Below are positions 1-7,395 of a stretch of DNA of 40,484 bases, in pieces. The notes beneath the pieces were generated by a model that saw only the letters and a list, made by a program, of their open reading frames with translations, did no database searches and was not told where the DNA came from. Positions within the stretch are counted from its first letter, which is position 1. Each line of letters starts with the position of its first letter. Made by a program: the position numbers and the translations under genes. The stretch spans positions 1-40,484 of the forward strand of contig JAJFIV010000013.1 of assembly GCA_021774625.1 (NCBI GenBank). The letters are read 5' to 3'. Source of the DNA: Alphaproteobacteria bacterium (GTDB lineage Bacteria > Pseudomonadota > Alphaproteobacteria > Sphingomonadales > JAKSBY01).

Positions 1-304
1 ATACAATGTGATAGCGGTGATGAAAAACCGTGTGGCAACCCTTGTCATATGGCATGATGTGTAAACTCCGGAAAAGAGAAAGTTCGCCTTCGGCTCTGAC
101 TTTCTCTTTTCCGGAGTTTACACATCATCCTTCTTTCAAGCTTGCTGAAGCTGTCCGTCTGAAGACGGAGGATCTGACCCTATGCGAGGATATTAGAATA
201 TTCTATAATAGAATTAAATAACATAAACCGCCCGGTTTGTATCCTCAATATAAGAACGGGATATCAGAAGAGGAAAGGAAACGGCCCGGGCCTGAGCCGG
301 CGTC
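1..304. other. Non-coding flank downstream of fabF
   Basis: No convincing gene lies in this stretch. Open frames here are short, have no recognisable motif, and one runs through a perfect inverted repeat. It holds the 30-bp inverted repeat at 54-128, a 6-bp perfect hairpin with a TGAA loop at 154-169, and the 12-bp palindrome TAGAATATTCTA at 194-205. In many proteobacteria fabF is followed by mltG or pabC; neither is seen in the visible bases. Confidence 0.6.
54..128. repeat. 30-bp perfect inverted repeat with 15-nt spacer
   Basis: Bases 54-83 are the exact reverse complement of 99-128, separated by 15 nt (84-98) that contain a small GCC-TTC-GGC stem. All 30 pairs match. No T-run follows on either strand, so it does not look like an ordinary intrinsic terminator. 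It could be a miniature palindromic element, two abutting insertion-sequence ends, or a cruciform or RNA-processing site. No transposase lies in the visible flank. Confidence 0.9.
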
Positions 305-1570
305 TCAATCGAAGCGCCGGAAAATCACCGAGGCATTGGTGCCGCCAAAACCGAAGGAATTGGAAAGGGCGGCATTGATCGGCCTTTCCTGCGCCGTCAG
401 CGGAACCAGATTAATGCCGCTACAGCCTTCCGATACATTCTCCAGATTAAGCGTCGGCGGGGCGACATTGTCACGGATCGCAAGAATGCAGAAAATCGAT
501 TCAACCGCACCGGCAGCACCCAGCAGATGACCGATGGAGGATTTGGTTGACGACATGCACATATCGTCTATGGCGCTGCCGAACAGACGTTTGATGGCGC
601 CATGTTCAATTTCATCCCCCAACGGGGTTGAGGTGCCGTGGGCGTTCACATAATCCACCGCACCGGGGTCGATGCCCGCCCGTTTGAACGCCGCCTGCAT
701 GGACCGGAAGCCGCCACTGCCGTCCGGCGCAGGCGCGGTCACGTGATAGCCGTCGCCCGACATGCCGTAACCGATGATTTCCGCATAAATCCTGGCGCCG
801 CGTTTTTTCGCGTGCTCCAGTTCCTCCAGGACAACAATCCCGGCGCCTTCGCCCATGACAAAGCCGTCCCGGTCCTTATCCCATGGCCGGGATGCCCGGT
901 GAGGCTCATCGTTAAAATCGGTGGAAAGCGCCTTGGCCTGTGTAAACCCAGCCACGCCAACCGGACAAATGGCGGCTTCGGTGCCGCCGGCCACCATCAC
1001 ATCCGCGTCATCCAGCATGATCATCCGCGCGGCATCGCCGATGGCGTGGGCGCCGGAAGAACACGCCGTCACGACTGCGTGGTTTGGGCCCTTGAAGCCA
1101 TATTGAATGGAGACATTGCCGGAAACCAGATTGATCAGCCGCCCGGGAATAAAGTATGGGCTGACCTTCCGCGGGCCGCGTTCATGTAGAATGATCGATG
1201 TTTCCTCGATCCCCGGCAGGCCGCCGATGCCGGAACCGATCATCACACCGGTGCGGTAGGCCTCTTCCTCGGACGGGCTCTCCCAGCCGGCATCCTTAAC
1301 CGCCTGAGTTGCCGCCGCCATGCCGTAAATGATAAAGGGATCAAGCCGCCGCTGCTGTTTGGCGTCAACCCAGTCATCGGGATTAAACGTGCCGTTGGAT
1401 CCGTCGCCGAACTTCAGTTCACAGACAACCCGCGCCGCATAATCGGTGGGGTCGAAGCGGGTAATGATTCCCGCGCCCGATTCGCCGTTGATCAGTTTTG
1501 ACCACGAACTTTCAACCCCGATCGATAAGGGAGTGACCAGACCAAGACCCGTAATAACAACGCGGCGCAT
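305..1570 (-). CDS. fabF: Beta-ketoacyl-ACP synthase II
   Basis: FabF is the cytoplasmic condensing enzyme of type II fatty acid synthesis. It extends acyl-ACP with malonyl-ACP, releasing CO2, and governs long-chain and unsaturated acyl elongation. The 421-residue protein has the full thiolase-fold length. It shows the nucleophile Cys170 in TACSSGAHA, His311 in NAHGTSTPLGD and His348 in SSIGHLLGAAG, and the C-terminal glycine-rich NSFGFGGTNAS, which together match the family Cys-His-His triad. The ATG at 1570 begins MRRVVITGLG, the usual family start. It lies 70 bp downstream of acpP in the same direction and is the last gene of the cluster visible here. FabB is the close alternative; length and context with acpP favour FabF. 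Confidence 0.97.
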   Translation of the reverse strand: MRRVVITGLGLVTPLSIGVESSWSKLINGESGAGIITRFDPTDYAARVVCELKFGDGSNGTFNPDDWVDAKQQRRLDPFIIYGMAAATQAVKDAGWESPSEEEAYRTGVMIGSGIGGLPGIEETSIILHERGPRKVSPYFIPGRLINLVSGNVSIQYGFKGPNHAVVTACSSGAHAIGDAARMIMLDDADVMVAGGTEAAICPVGVAGFTQAKALSTDFNDEPHRASRPWDKDRDGFVMGEGAGIVVLEELEHAKKRGARIYAEIIGYGMSGDGYHVTAPAPDGSGGFRSMQAAFKRAGIDPGAVDYVNAHGTSTPLGDEIEHGAIKRLFGSAIDDMCMSSTKSSIGHLLGAAGAVESIFCILAIRDNVAPPTLNLENVSEGCSGINLVPLTAQERPINAALSNSFGFGGTNASVIFRRFD

Positions 1571-1640
1571 ATCCTACCTCGTTCATTTCATCCGCCCCGC
1601 ACCGGAGTTCAGGACAGCGGGGCATTCTATGGGTAAATGC

Positions 1641-1874
1641 TTATGTATTGGCTTCAATATAGGTGATGGCGTCCTTGACCGTTTGAATTTTTTCGGCCGC
1701 ATCATCGGGGATTTCAACGCCGAATTCTTCTTCAAAAGCCATGACAAGCTCGACGGTATCCAGGCTGTCCGCCCCCAGATCGTCAATAAAACTGGCGTTT
1801 TCGGTAACTTTAGCCTCATCGACGCCTAAATGTTCAACAACGATTTTCTTTACGCTTGCAGCGACATCGCTCAT
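1641..1874 (-). CDS. acpP: Acyl carrier protein
   Basis: The acyl carrier protein holds the growing acyl chain on a 4'-phosphopantetheine arm for all fatty acid synthesis enzymes. The 77-residue acidic protein carries the invariant DSL motif (Ser37 is the pantetheine attachment site) within [19 protein letters not shown]. The ATG at 1874 ([10 protein letters not shown]) is preferred over an in-frame TTG three codons upstream. It gives the canonical N-terminus and leaves an AAGGA ribosome binding site about 10 nt away. The gene lies between fabF and, after an unusually long gap of about 870 bp, fabG. A candidate promoter of its own precedes it, as expected for a highly expressed protein no longer adjacent to fabG. 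Confidence 0.97.
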   Translation of the reverse strand: MSDVAASVKKIVVEHLGVDEAKVTENASFIDDLGADSLDTVELVMAFEEEFGVEIPDDAAEKIQTVKDAITYIEANT

Positions 1875-1945
1875 CTTGATCAATCCTTATCGGTTTCATT
1901 TTAGTGAAAAGGGTCAGAACCCAGCCAAGCTCTCCAGCCTCCTTA

Positions 1946-1974
1946 ATATGAACCCTTTGTCCGAGTAAAGTCAA
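1946..1974 (-). promoter_or_regulatory. Candidate sigma70-type promoter of acpP
   Basis: On the minus strand TTGACT (1974-1969) is followed after 17 bp by TCATAT (1951-1946), about 70 bp upstream of the acpP start. The -35 box is near consensus and the -10 box is moderate. A GGGT-TCTG-ACCC hairpin lies in the predicted leader near 1905-1921. This is inferred from sequence only. Confidence 0.4.
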
Positions 1975-2129
1975 AAAGGCAATTTAAATCAACGGCTGCA
2001 CTTGAACGGCGGCTAGGTATCATAGTTTATTTGCTTTGGCCAGTTCCATCAGCCTTGGCTCGCCGTCATCGTCTGGCTCAGATCTCGTGGGGCGATCTTT
2101 TATGACGCACAGCCCGGACGGCATGGCGT

Positions 2130-2318
2130 TTACGCATTAACCTGCGGCGTCTTTTTCCACGCAGCCGCAGGCTCCGGGATTCGCGTCAGGGTTCGGATGT
2201 GTTTGGCGTTTTTTGCGGACGTTAAGTCGGCAAGCAACTCGAAGGCGACCCCGACGCCCGTCCCGGGGCCGGTCGGCGTGGTCAGATTTCCTTCTTTGAC
2301 AATCGCATTACCGATCTT
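2130..2318 (-). pseudogene. Possible DJ-1/PfpI-family C-terminal remnant
   Basis: After an in-frame TGA at 2321-2319 the minus strand stays open for 62 codons to a TAA at 2132-2130. The early part reads VKEGNLTTPTGPGTGVGVAFE, which resembles the family signature in which a VxDGNLVTSxGPGTA motif is followed by an ALxLVELL helix. There is no start codon, no nucleophile-elbow Cys and no upstream domain, so at most about the last third of such a protein remains. The resemblance rests on one motif, so this could also be chance. Confidence 0.35.
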
Positions 2319-2454
2319 TCAAAATACCTCGATGATGGTTATCGCATTCTGACATTCTAACGCTCCCCCGTGCAGCGGGACTTAAACGGGGGCGCGCGCC
2401 TCCTCCACCCGCCCGGACGACCTAACTCCAACCAATTAATCCGGTTGCTGATAG

Positions 2455-2730
2455 CGGAATTTCACCGGAATCGAGAATTTCTGGAACCAGGCCGAAAGAC
2501 ACCCGAGAAAATATAATGAAATTCTCAAAAAGAATTTCAAACTGTTCCTCAAGGAATGCGAATGGCGGTCCAATTACGGTCCCCGGATCACCTCTTCCTA
2601 CGCGGAACAACCCGGATACCTTGACCCTTACCAGCAGGGACGAACCTGCGAGAAAGTGGTTGAGAAAAACGATATTCCTATGTGCCGGAATTCTGAAACT
2701 TTTTCATGGGAAAAGTGCAAAGATGATTAG
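2455..2730 (+). pseudogene. Degraded IS1595-family transposase, 3' fragment
   Basis: Following an in-frame TAG at 2452 the plus strand is open for 91 codons. It begins with TGIENFWNQAERHPRKYNE and then FLKECEWRSNYG. This closely parallels the conserved C-terminal block of IS1595/ISXO2-type DDE transposases (family pattern NGIENFWNQAKRHLRKFNG, then LKECEWRFN), including the catalytic-domain Glu of IENFW. The final 45 residues no longer resemble the family. There is no start, and the DDE Asp residues and the zinc-ribbon N-terminus are absent. It is a dead fragment, probably left by an insertion between fabG and acpP. Confidence 0.75.
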
Positions 2731-2742
2731 GCTCAGGGCCCA

Positions 2743-3480
2743 TCAAATCATTGTCATGCCGCCATTCACATGCAACGTATGGCCGGTAATGTAACGCGCC
2801 TCCTCGCTGGCAAGAAACGCGACCGAGGCCGCAATATCATCGGGCGCGCCCATTTCCCCGGCCGGAATATTCGCCAGAATGCGGGCTTTCTGATCATCCG
2901 TCAAGGCGTCGGTCATGGCGCTCAGGATAAAACCCGGCGCCACGCAATTCACCGTGATGCCGCGGCTCGCCACTTCCTGCGCCAGGGATTTCGACATGCC
3001 GATCAGCCCGGCCTTGGCCGCCGCGTAATTGGCCTGGCCCGGATTGCCGGTGACGCCAACCACGCTGGTAATGGCGATAATCCGCCCCCAGCGATTTTTC
3101 ATCATGCCCCGCAAAGTCGCCCGGGACAGGATAAACGCCGCCTCCAGATTGGTTTTAAAAACATCGCCCCATTCCTCGTCTTTCATGCGAAGTGCCAGAT
3201 TATCCCGCGTGATGCCCGCATTGTTGACCAGAATATCAATTCCGCCCATGGCCTCGGCGGCCGCCTTCGGCAGATTTTCAAGACTGGCCCGGTCCATCAG
3301 ATTGGCCGGCGTGACATAGGCGCGATCCCCCAGCTCATCCCGCAGTTCCTTCAAAACGGCTTCTCGGGTTCCTGACAGGGCAACCGCGGCCCCCTGGGCA
3401 TGAAGACGGCGGGCAATGGCGCTGCCAAGGCCACCGGTCGCGCCGGTTACCAATGCTTTTTTTCCAGACAGATCAATCAT
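2743..3480 (-). CDS. fabG: 3-oxoacyl-ACP reductase
   Basis: FabG reduces beta-ketoacyl-ACP to beta-hydroxyacyl-ACP with NADPH, the first reduction in each elongation cycle. The 245-residue SDR protein shows TGATGGLG (residues 12-19) for cofactor binding, NNAG at 86-89, and the catalytic tetrad Asn111, Ser139, Tyr152 and Lys156 (YAAAK). It ends in HTLHVNGGMTMI, a typical FabG C-terminus. The ATG at 3480 is chosen over an upstream in-frame start at 3537 because GGAGG sits 6 nt before it and the protein then starts at MIDLSGKKALVTG. It follows fabD by 31 bp and is almost certainly cotranscribed with it. Confidence 0.96.
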   Translation of the reverse strand: MIDLSGKKALVTGATGGLGSAIARRLHAQGAAVALSGTREAVLKELRDELGDRAYVTPANLMDRASLENLPKAAAEAMGGIDILVNNAGITRDNLALRMKDEEWGDVFKTNLEAAFILSRATLRGMMKNRWGRIIAITSVVGVTGNPGQANYAAAKAGLIGMSKSLAQEVASRGITVNCVAPGFILSAMTDALTDDQKARILANIPAGEMGAPDDIAASVAFLASEEARYITGHTLHVNGGMTMI

Positions 3481-3511
3481 TTGAGCCTCCAAACTACAGT
3501 GATTTATTAAC

Positions 3512-4450
3512 TTATAGCTGCGCCGCGAACGCTTCAATATCTTTCGGTTCCTGCAGGGAAATGCCGGTCATATCCGGATCGATACGACGCACCATGCCGG
3601 TCAGGACCTTGCCCGCGCCGGCTTCAATCAGCGTGCCGACGCCCAGCGTCTTCATTTTCAAGACGCTTTCCCGCCAGCGCACCGCGCCGGTGATCTGCTC
3701 CACCAAAAGCGACCGAATTTCCTCTGGATCCGACGTCGGGCTTGCCGTCACATTGGCAATGACGGGGACAGCCGGCGCACGGATGGTCACTTCCGCTAAG
3801 GCCTCAGCCATTTCCTTCGCCGCCGGTTCCATCAGCGGGCAATGGAAAGGCGCCGAGACCGGCAACAGGATCGCACGGCGAATGCCTTTTTCGCCGGCAA
3901 TATCGATCGCCCTCTCAATCGCCGCCTTGTGACCACTGATCACCACCTGGCCGGGGGCATTGTCATTGGCCGGTGTACAGACCTGTCCCTGGGCGGCTTC
4001 GGTGGCGACGTCCCTGGCGAGATCGAAATCCGCGCCGATCAGCGCCGCCATCGCACCCTCCCCTACCGGCACCGCGCGCTGCATGGCCTCACCGCGCAGA
4101 CGCAACAGCCGGGCGGTATCCGTTATGGATAATGCGCCGGATGCGGCAAGCGCGGAATATTCCCCAAGCGAATGTCCGGCCACATAATTTGCAATCTCAG
4201 CGACGCTTTTGCCGCCGGCCTCCAATACGCGGATCACTGCAAGGCTCGCCGCCATCAGGGCGGGCTGGGCATTGCGGGTCAGCCGCAAATCGTCTTCCGG
4301 CCCTTCGAACATCAACCGGGTCAGGTTATCGCCCAGCGCCTCATCGATTTCCTGCAGCAAATGGCGGGCGGCGGGTTCCGCCCCGGCAAGGGATTTTCCC
4401 ATTCCGACAAACTGGCTTCCCTGACCGGGAAAGGTGAAGGCGCGGCTCAT
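3512..4450 (-). CDS. fabD: Malonyl-CoA:ACP transacylase
   Basis: FabD moves the malonyl group from CoA to ACP, supplying the extender unit for fatty acid synthesis. The 312-residue protein has the family length. The N-terminal FPGQGSQ is followed by the nucleophile elbow GHSLGE with Ser94, Arg119 (which holds the malonyl carboxylate) in LRLRGEAMQ, and His203 in SAPFHCPLM as the partner of the Ser-His dyad. The ATG at 4450 has an AGGGG ribosome binding site 7-8 nt upstream. It is the first gene of the minus-strand cluster and diverges from the rpsF operon across a 230-bp promoter region. Confidence 0.97.
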   Translation of the reverse strand: MSRAFTFPGQGSQFVGMGKSLAGAEPAARHLLQEIDEALGDNLTRLMFEGPEDDLRLTRNAQPALMAASLAVIRVLEAGGKSVAEIANYVAGHSLGEYSALAASGALSITDTARLLRLRGEAMQRAVPVGEGAMAALIGADFDLARDVATEAAQGQVCTPANDNAPGQVVISGHKAAIERAIDIAGEKGIRRAILLPVSAPFHCPLMEPAAKEMAEALAEVTIRAPAVPVIANVTASPTSDPEEIRSLLVEQITGAVRWRESVLKMKTLGVGTLIEAGAGKVLTGMVRRIDPDMTGISLQEPKDIEAFAAQL

Positions 4451-4484
4451 GCTTTTTCCCCTCTAACACTCCATATTTGCGTCT

Positions 4485-4513
4485 GGCATAATGGGATGGC
4501 GGAAAAAGTGCAA
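4485..4513 (-). promoter_or_regulatory. Candidate fabD promoter
   Basis: The minus strand carries TTGCAC (4513-4508), a 17-bp spacer and TATGCC (4490-4485), about 35 bp before the fabD start codon. The -35 hexamer is identical to that of the divergent rpsF promoter. Spacing and position are good; the -10 box is imperfect. Confidence 0.5.
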
Positions 4514-4555
4514 GCGGTCCCGCCCTTCCGCCAGGTTATTTATAGTGTTATTTCC

Positions 4556-4584
4556 TTGCACTGAGAATTGATCCCCTCTATAGA
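4556..4584 (+). promoter_or_regulatory. Candidate rpsF operon promoter
   Basis: TTGCAC at 4556-4561 is followed after exactly 17 bp by TATAGA at 4579-4584, a strong sigma70-like arrangement about 95 bp upstream of rpsF. The long leader would allow autoregulation. Confidence 0.6.
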
Positions 4585-4637
4585 ACGCGGCTTCGGACCG
4601 CCCCGGCGGGGCCGGGCCGATTAAGAAAGCTGGAGGT

Positions 4638-4656
4638 GCCGTCCATCGGGGGCGGC
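4638..4656 (+). promoter_or_regulatory. Leader hairpin before rpsF, possible S6:S18 site
   Basis: The sequence forms a 7-bp stem (one G-U pair) with a 5-nt loop ending about 15 nt before the rpsF ribosome binding site. Many bacteria carry an autoregulatory S6:S18-binding structure in this leader. Whether this stem contains the required CCG-presenting bulge cannot be decided by eye. Confidence 0.3.
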
Positions 4657-4680
4657 AAGCGGTCAGCACAGGAGAGAAAC

Positions 4681-5055
4681 ATGACTTACTATGAGCATGT
4701 TTTCATCGCGCGCCAGGATCTGAGCGCGCAGCAGATGGAAGCATTGATCGACAGTTTTTCACAGATTGTCGAGGACAAGGGCGGCAAGATCGCCAAAAAA
4801 GAATATTGGGGCCTGAGAACGCTGGCCTACAAAATCAAGAAAAACCGCAAGGGTCATTACGCGCTTCTCGATCTGGAAGCCAATGGCGAAGCTGTGGCCG
4901 AACTTGAGCGCCAGCAGCGTCTGCATGAAGACGTGCTGCGGTTCATGACCATCCGTGTTGATGAACTGGAAAAAGGCCCGTCCGTCGTGATGCAGCCAAG
5001 ATCAAGCGACAAGCGCGACCGCGGTGACAGACCCAGACACGGAGACCGGTCATGA
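4681..5055 (+). CDS. rpsF: 30S ribosomal protein S6
   Basis: S6 binds the central domain of 16S rRNA together with S18 in the small-subunit platform. The 124-residue protein starts [15 protein letters not shown], contains the family core [29 protein letters not shown] and FMTIRVDEL, and ends in a basic, Arg/Asp-rich tail ([14 protein letters not shown]). The ATG at 4681 is chosen over the longer frame from 4636 because it gives the conserved N-terminus and has GGAG 8 nt upstream. Its stop overlaps the rpsR start in ATGA, implying translational coupling with its binding partner. Confidence 0.97.
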   Translation: MTYYEHVFIARQDLSAQQMEALIDSFSQIVEDKGGKIAKKEYWGLRTLAYKIKKNRKGHYALLDLEANGEAVAELERQQRLHEDVLRFMTIRVDELEKGPSVVMQPRSSDKRDRGDRPRHGDRS

Positions 5056-5291
5056 GCGCAGCCCCCGTTAAAAAAACCTTTTTCCGGCGCCGCAAAAACT
5101 GTCCCTTTTCCGGACCCCGCGCGCAGAAAATCGACTATAAGGATGTCAAGCTTCTGCAGCGCTTTATTTCCGAGCGCGGTAAAATCGTACCGAGCCGGAT
5201 CACAGCGGTTTCCACAAAGAAACAGCGGGAACTGGCCCGCGCCATTAAACGGTCACGGCAAATTGCCCTGCTGCCGTTTTTAGTGGATTGA
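5052..5291 (+). CDS. rpsR: 30S ribosomal protein S18
   Basis: S18 forms a heterodimer with S6 on the platform of the 30S subunit. The 79-residue basic protein has the core [34 protein letters not shown] and [21 protein letters not shown], all diagnostic of S18. It overlaps rpsF by 4 bp and is followed 46 bp later by rplI, the usual alphaproteobacterial S6-S18-L9 order. Confidence 0.97.
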   Translation: MSAAPVKKTFFRRRKNCPFSGPRAQKIDYKDVKLLQRFISERGKIVPSRITAVSTKKQRELARAIKRSRQIALLPFLVD

Positions 5292-5337
5292 GGATGCGGC
5301 CGGCTCAAGAGCCCGGCCATTTCACAAGGAGTGAAAA

Positions 5338-5967
5338 ATGGACGTGATTTTACTGGAACGGGTTGAAAAGCTCGGACAGATGGGCGACATCGTCAACGTC
5401 AAGCCAGGCTTTGCGCGGAATTTCCTGTTGCCGAAGAAAAAGGCCATGCGCGCGACCCCTGAAAACCGCAAGCAGTTTGAAGCGCAGAAAAAAGAGATCG
5501 AAACCCGTAATCTGGAAGCCAGGAAGGAAGCCGAGGCGATTGCCGCAAAAATGGACGGTCAGCAATGTATCCTGCTGCGTCAGGCCGGCGAATCCGGACA
5601 GCTTTATGGCTCCGTGACCTCCCGCGATATTGCCGAATCCCTGACTGAAACCGGTTTTGCGGCGGACCGCACCCAGGTTATCCTTGACCGGGCCATCAAA
5701 ACGCTGGGCCTGCATGGCATCACCGTGCGCCTGCATCCCGAAGTGACGGTCACCGTCAAAGTGAATGTCGCCCGCACCAGCGAAGAAGCGGAAAAACAGA
5801 CGGCAACAGGGAAAGCCGTTGTTGCCGAAGATATGTTTGAAACCCCGGAATTCGCCGAAGCCGCCGTTCAGGAACTGAGCGAAGAAGAAGCCGGTGATGA
5901 GAATGCCGCCGCTGAGGTTAAAGCAGACGAAACCGCCGATGAAGCGGACGAATCCGGGAAGCAATAA
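5338..5967 (+). CDS. rplI: 50S ribosomal protein L9 with long acidic tail
   Basis: L9 binds 23S rRNA near the L1 stalk and helps keep reading frame. The N-terminal domain ([36 protein letters not shown]) and the C-terminal rRNA-binding domain ([17 protein letters not shown], ending near residue 148) are standard. The protein is 209 residues against about 150 in E. coli. The extra 60 residues form an Ala/Glu/Asp-rich, probably disordered tail. An AAGGAG site lies 6 nt before the ATG. A terminator 24 bp downstream ends the operon. Extended acidic L9 tails are known in alphaproteobacteria. Confidence 0.96.
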   Translation: MDVILLERVEKLGQMGDIVNVKPGFARNFLLPKKKAMRATPENRKQFEAQKKEIETRNLEARKEAEAIAAKMDGQQCILLRQAGESGQLYGSVTSRDIAESLTETGFAADRTQVILDRAIKTLGLHGITVRLHPEVTVTVKVNVARTSEEAEKQTATGKAVVAEDMFETPEFAEAAVQELSEEEAGDENAAAEVKADETADEADESGKQ

Positions 5968-5990
5968 TATCGTTTTTCAGAGTTCGAGAC

Positions 5991-6015
5991 AAGGCGGTCT
6001 TCGGGCCGCCTTTTT
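5991..6015 (+). terminator. Intrinsic terminator after rplI
   Basis: A GGCGGUC/GGCCGCC stem closed by a UUCG tetraloop (5993-6010) is followed by TTTTT at 6011-6015, with AA before the stem able to extend it. It lies 24 bp after the rplI stop and closes the rpsF-rpsR-rplI operon. Confidence 0.9.
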
Positions 6016-6088
6016 CATTCCTACCCGTCTTTCGAAAATTCCGTTATAGTCCCAGGACAAACTGTATTTTTGGGGATGTTTACGGGCG

Positions 6089-7306
6089 GTGTTGCTGACC
6101 CATCTTTTTAGGACGATTGTCAAGACCGGCACCTTGGTTATTATCGATGCCAGGGGGCGTCATCATAGCTTTGGCGACGGATCAGAACCATCTGTAACAA
6201 TAAAAATCCATGATAAATCAACGGAATGGAAGATTTTTTTCAACCCGTATCTTTATGTGGGCGAAAGCTATATGAATGGCGCGCTTTCCGTTGAAGGCGG
6301 CGATATCTATGACTTTCTCGCCCTGGCCATGATCAATCTGGGGTGGGACGACGAACACTGGCTTCATTCGGCCATATTGGGTCTCCGGTCCCTGTTCCGG
6401 CGGATCAGCCAGTTCAATCCGGCCAAAATATCCCGCAAGAATGTCGCCCATCATTACGACCTTTCCGGGAAGCTCTATGATTTATTCCTGGATGAAGACC
6501 GGCAATATTCCTGCGCCTATTTCGAACATCCCGACGATACGCTGGAACGGGCGCAGGCGCTCAAAAAGCAGAATATCGCGGCCAAACTTCACGCGGGGCC
6601 GGATATGAAGGTGCTGGATATCGGCTGCGGATGGGGCGGGATGGCGCTTTATCTGGCGAAGGAAACCGGCGCCCGGGTGACAGGCATTACCCTTTCCGAA
6701 GAGCAACTGACGGTCGCCACTGACCGCGCAGGGCAAGCCGGGCTTCAGGATCGGGTGACATTCAGGCTCCAGGATTACCGGGCCGTGGAAGAGAGGTTCG
6801 ACCGGATTGTGTCGGTTGGCATGTTCGAGCATGTGGGGGTCAATCATTACCCTGCCTTTTTTCGCAAAATCCGCTCTTTGCTGACGGATCGGGGGGTTGC
6901 CCTTCTGCATACGATCTGCCGGGCCAGCGGTCCCGGCGCCACCAATGCCTTTATCCGGAAATATATCTTTCCGGGCGGTTATTCCCCTGCCCTTTCGGAA
7001 GTGATTCCCCATGCCGAAAAATCAAAGCTCTATGTGACGGATGTGGAAATTCTCAGACTGCATTATGCGGAAACCATCCGGCACTGGCGCCGCAGATTCG
7101 CTGCCAACCGGGCGCCGATACGCGAGCTATATGACGAGCGGTTCTGCCGCATGTGGGAATTTTATCTGGCCGGCTGTGAGGCGACCTTTCGTTATGATGA
7201 TCATACGGTCGCGCAGATCCAGATGACGCGTGACAAGGCGGTCGTGCCGATCACCCGTGACTATATTGCGGAATGGAAGCAGGCGCACCCTGTGACGATA
7301 AATTAG
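6089..7306 (+). CDS. cfa: Cyclopropane-fatty-acyl-phospholipid synthase
   Basis: This SAM-dependent enzyme adds a methylene bridge across the double bond of unsaturated acyl chains in membrane phospholipids, often on entry to stationary phase or under stress. In the 405-residue protein the lipid-binding N-terminal domain is followed by QYSCAYFE (Cys142), the SAM-binding VLDIGCGWGG (175-184), MFEHVG (Glu247), LLHTI (His274) and LHYAETIRHW (Tyr326). These match the bicarbonate and active-site residues of the family. The start is uncertain: GTG at 6089 gives full length but has only a weak ribosome binding site, and an 11-codon frame from an ATG at 6076 overlaps it. A related mycolic-acid-type methyltransferase is less likely. 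Confidence 0.9.
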   Translation: MLLTHLFRTIVKTGTLVIIDARGRHHSFGDGSEPSVTIKIHDKSTEWKIFFNPYLYVGESYMNGALSVEGGDIYDFLALAMINLGWDDEHWLHSAILGLRSLFRRISQFNPAKISRKNVAHHYDLSGKLYDLFLDEDRQYSCAYFEHPDDTLERAQALKKQNIAAKLHAGPDMKVLDIGCGWGGMALYLAKETGARVTGITLSEEQLTVATDRAGQAGLQDRVTFRLQDYRAVEERFDRIVSVGMFEHVGVNHYPAFFRKIRSLLTDRGVALLHTICRASGPGATNAFIRKYIFPGGYSPALSEVIPHAEKSKLYVTDVEILRLHYAETIRHWRRRFAANRAPIRELYDERFCRMWEFYLAGCEATFRYDDHTVAQIQMTRDKAVVPITRDYIAEWKQAHPVTIN

Positions 7307-7324
7307 TCCACAAAGTTCACAGGC

Positions 7325-7347
7325 TGTGGATAAAACAGTGTTGATAA
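7325..7347. promoter_or_regulatory. Two DnaA-box-like sites before dnaB
   Basis: TGTGGATAA at 7325-7333 is the exact complement of the consensus DnaA box TTATCCACA. TGTTGATAA at 7339-7347 differs from it at one position and has the same orientation. They lie 49-71 bp upstream of the dnaB start codon. Two boxes are too few for an origin, but they could let DnaA control dnaB transcription. Confidence 0.55.
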
Positions 7348-7395
7348 GTGCGCATTTGCGTATCGCAGGATAAGATACTGCTTTAAACAGGAACC

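Larger units (their letters stand above)
1875..2742. other. Decayed intergenic region between acpP and fabG
   Basis: These 868 bp hold no intact gene although they separate two genes that are usually adjacent. They contain the acpP promoter and leader, a possible DJ-1/PfpI remnant on the minus strand (2130-2318), a short unassigned minus-strand frame of 34 codons (2020-2124), and the C-terminal end of an IS1595-type transposase on the plus strand (2455-2730). The pattern suggests old insertion followed by decay. Confidence 0.7.

Noticed and set aside
237-530. Plus-strand 97-codon frame overlapping the fabF end
   Set aside because: It lies mostly antisense to fabF and shows no recognisable motif or ribosome binding site.
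2020-2124. Minus-strand 34-codon frame starting MPSGLCVIKDRPTRSE
   Set aside because: Coding-like composition but no ribosome binding site, no family resemblance, and it lies in decayed DNA; noted only within the gap description.
2422-2610. Minus-strand 62-codon frame in the fabG-acpP gap
   Set aside because: It is antisense to the IS1595-like remnant, which explains the region better.
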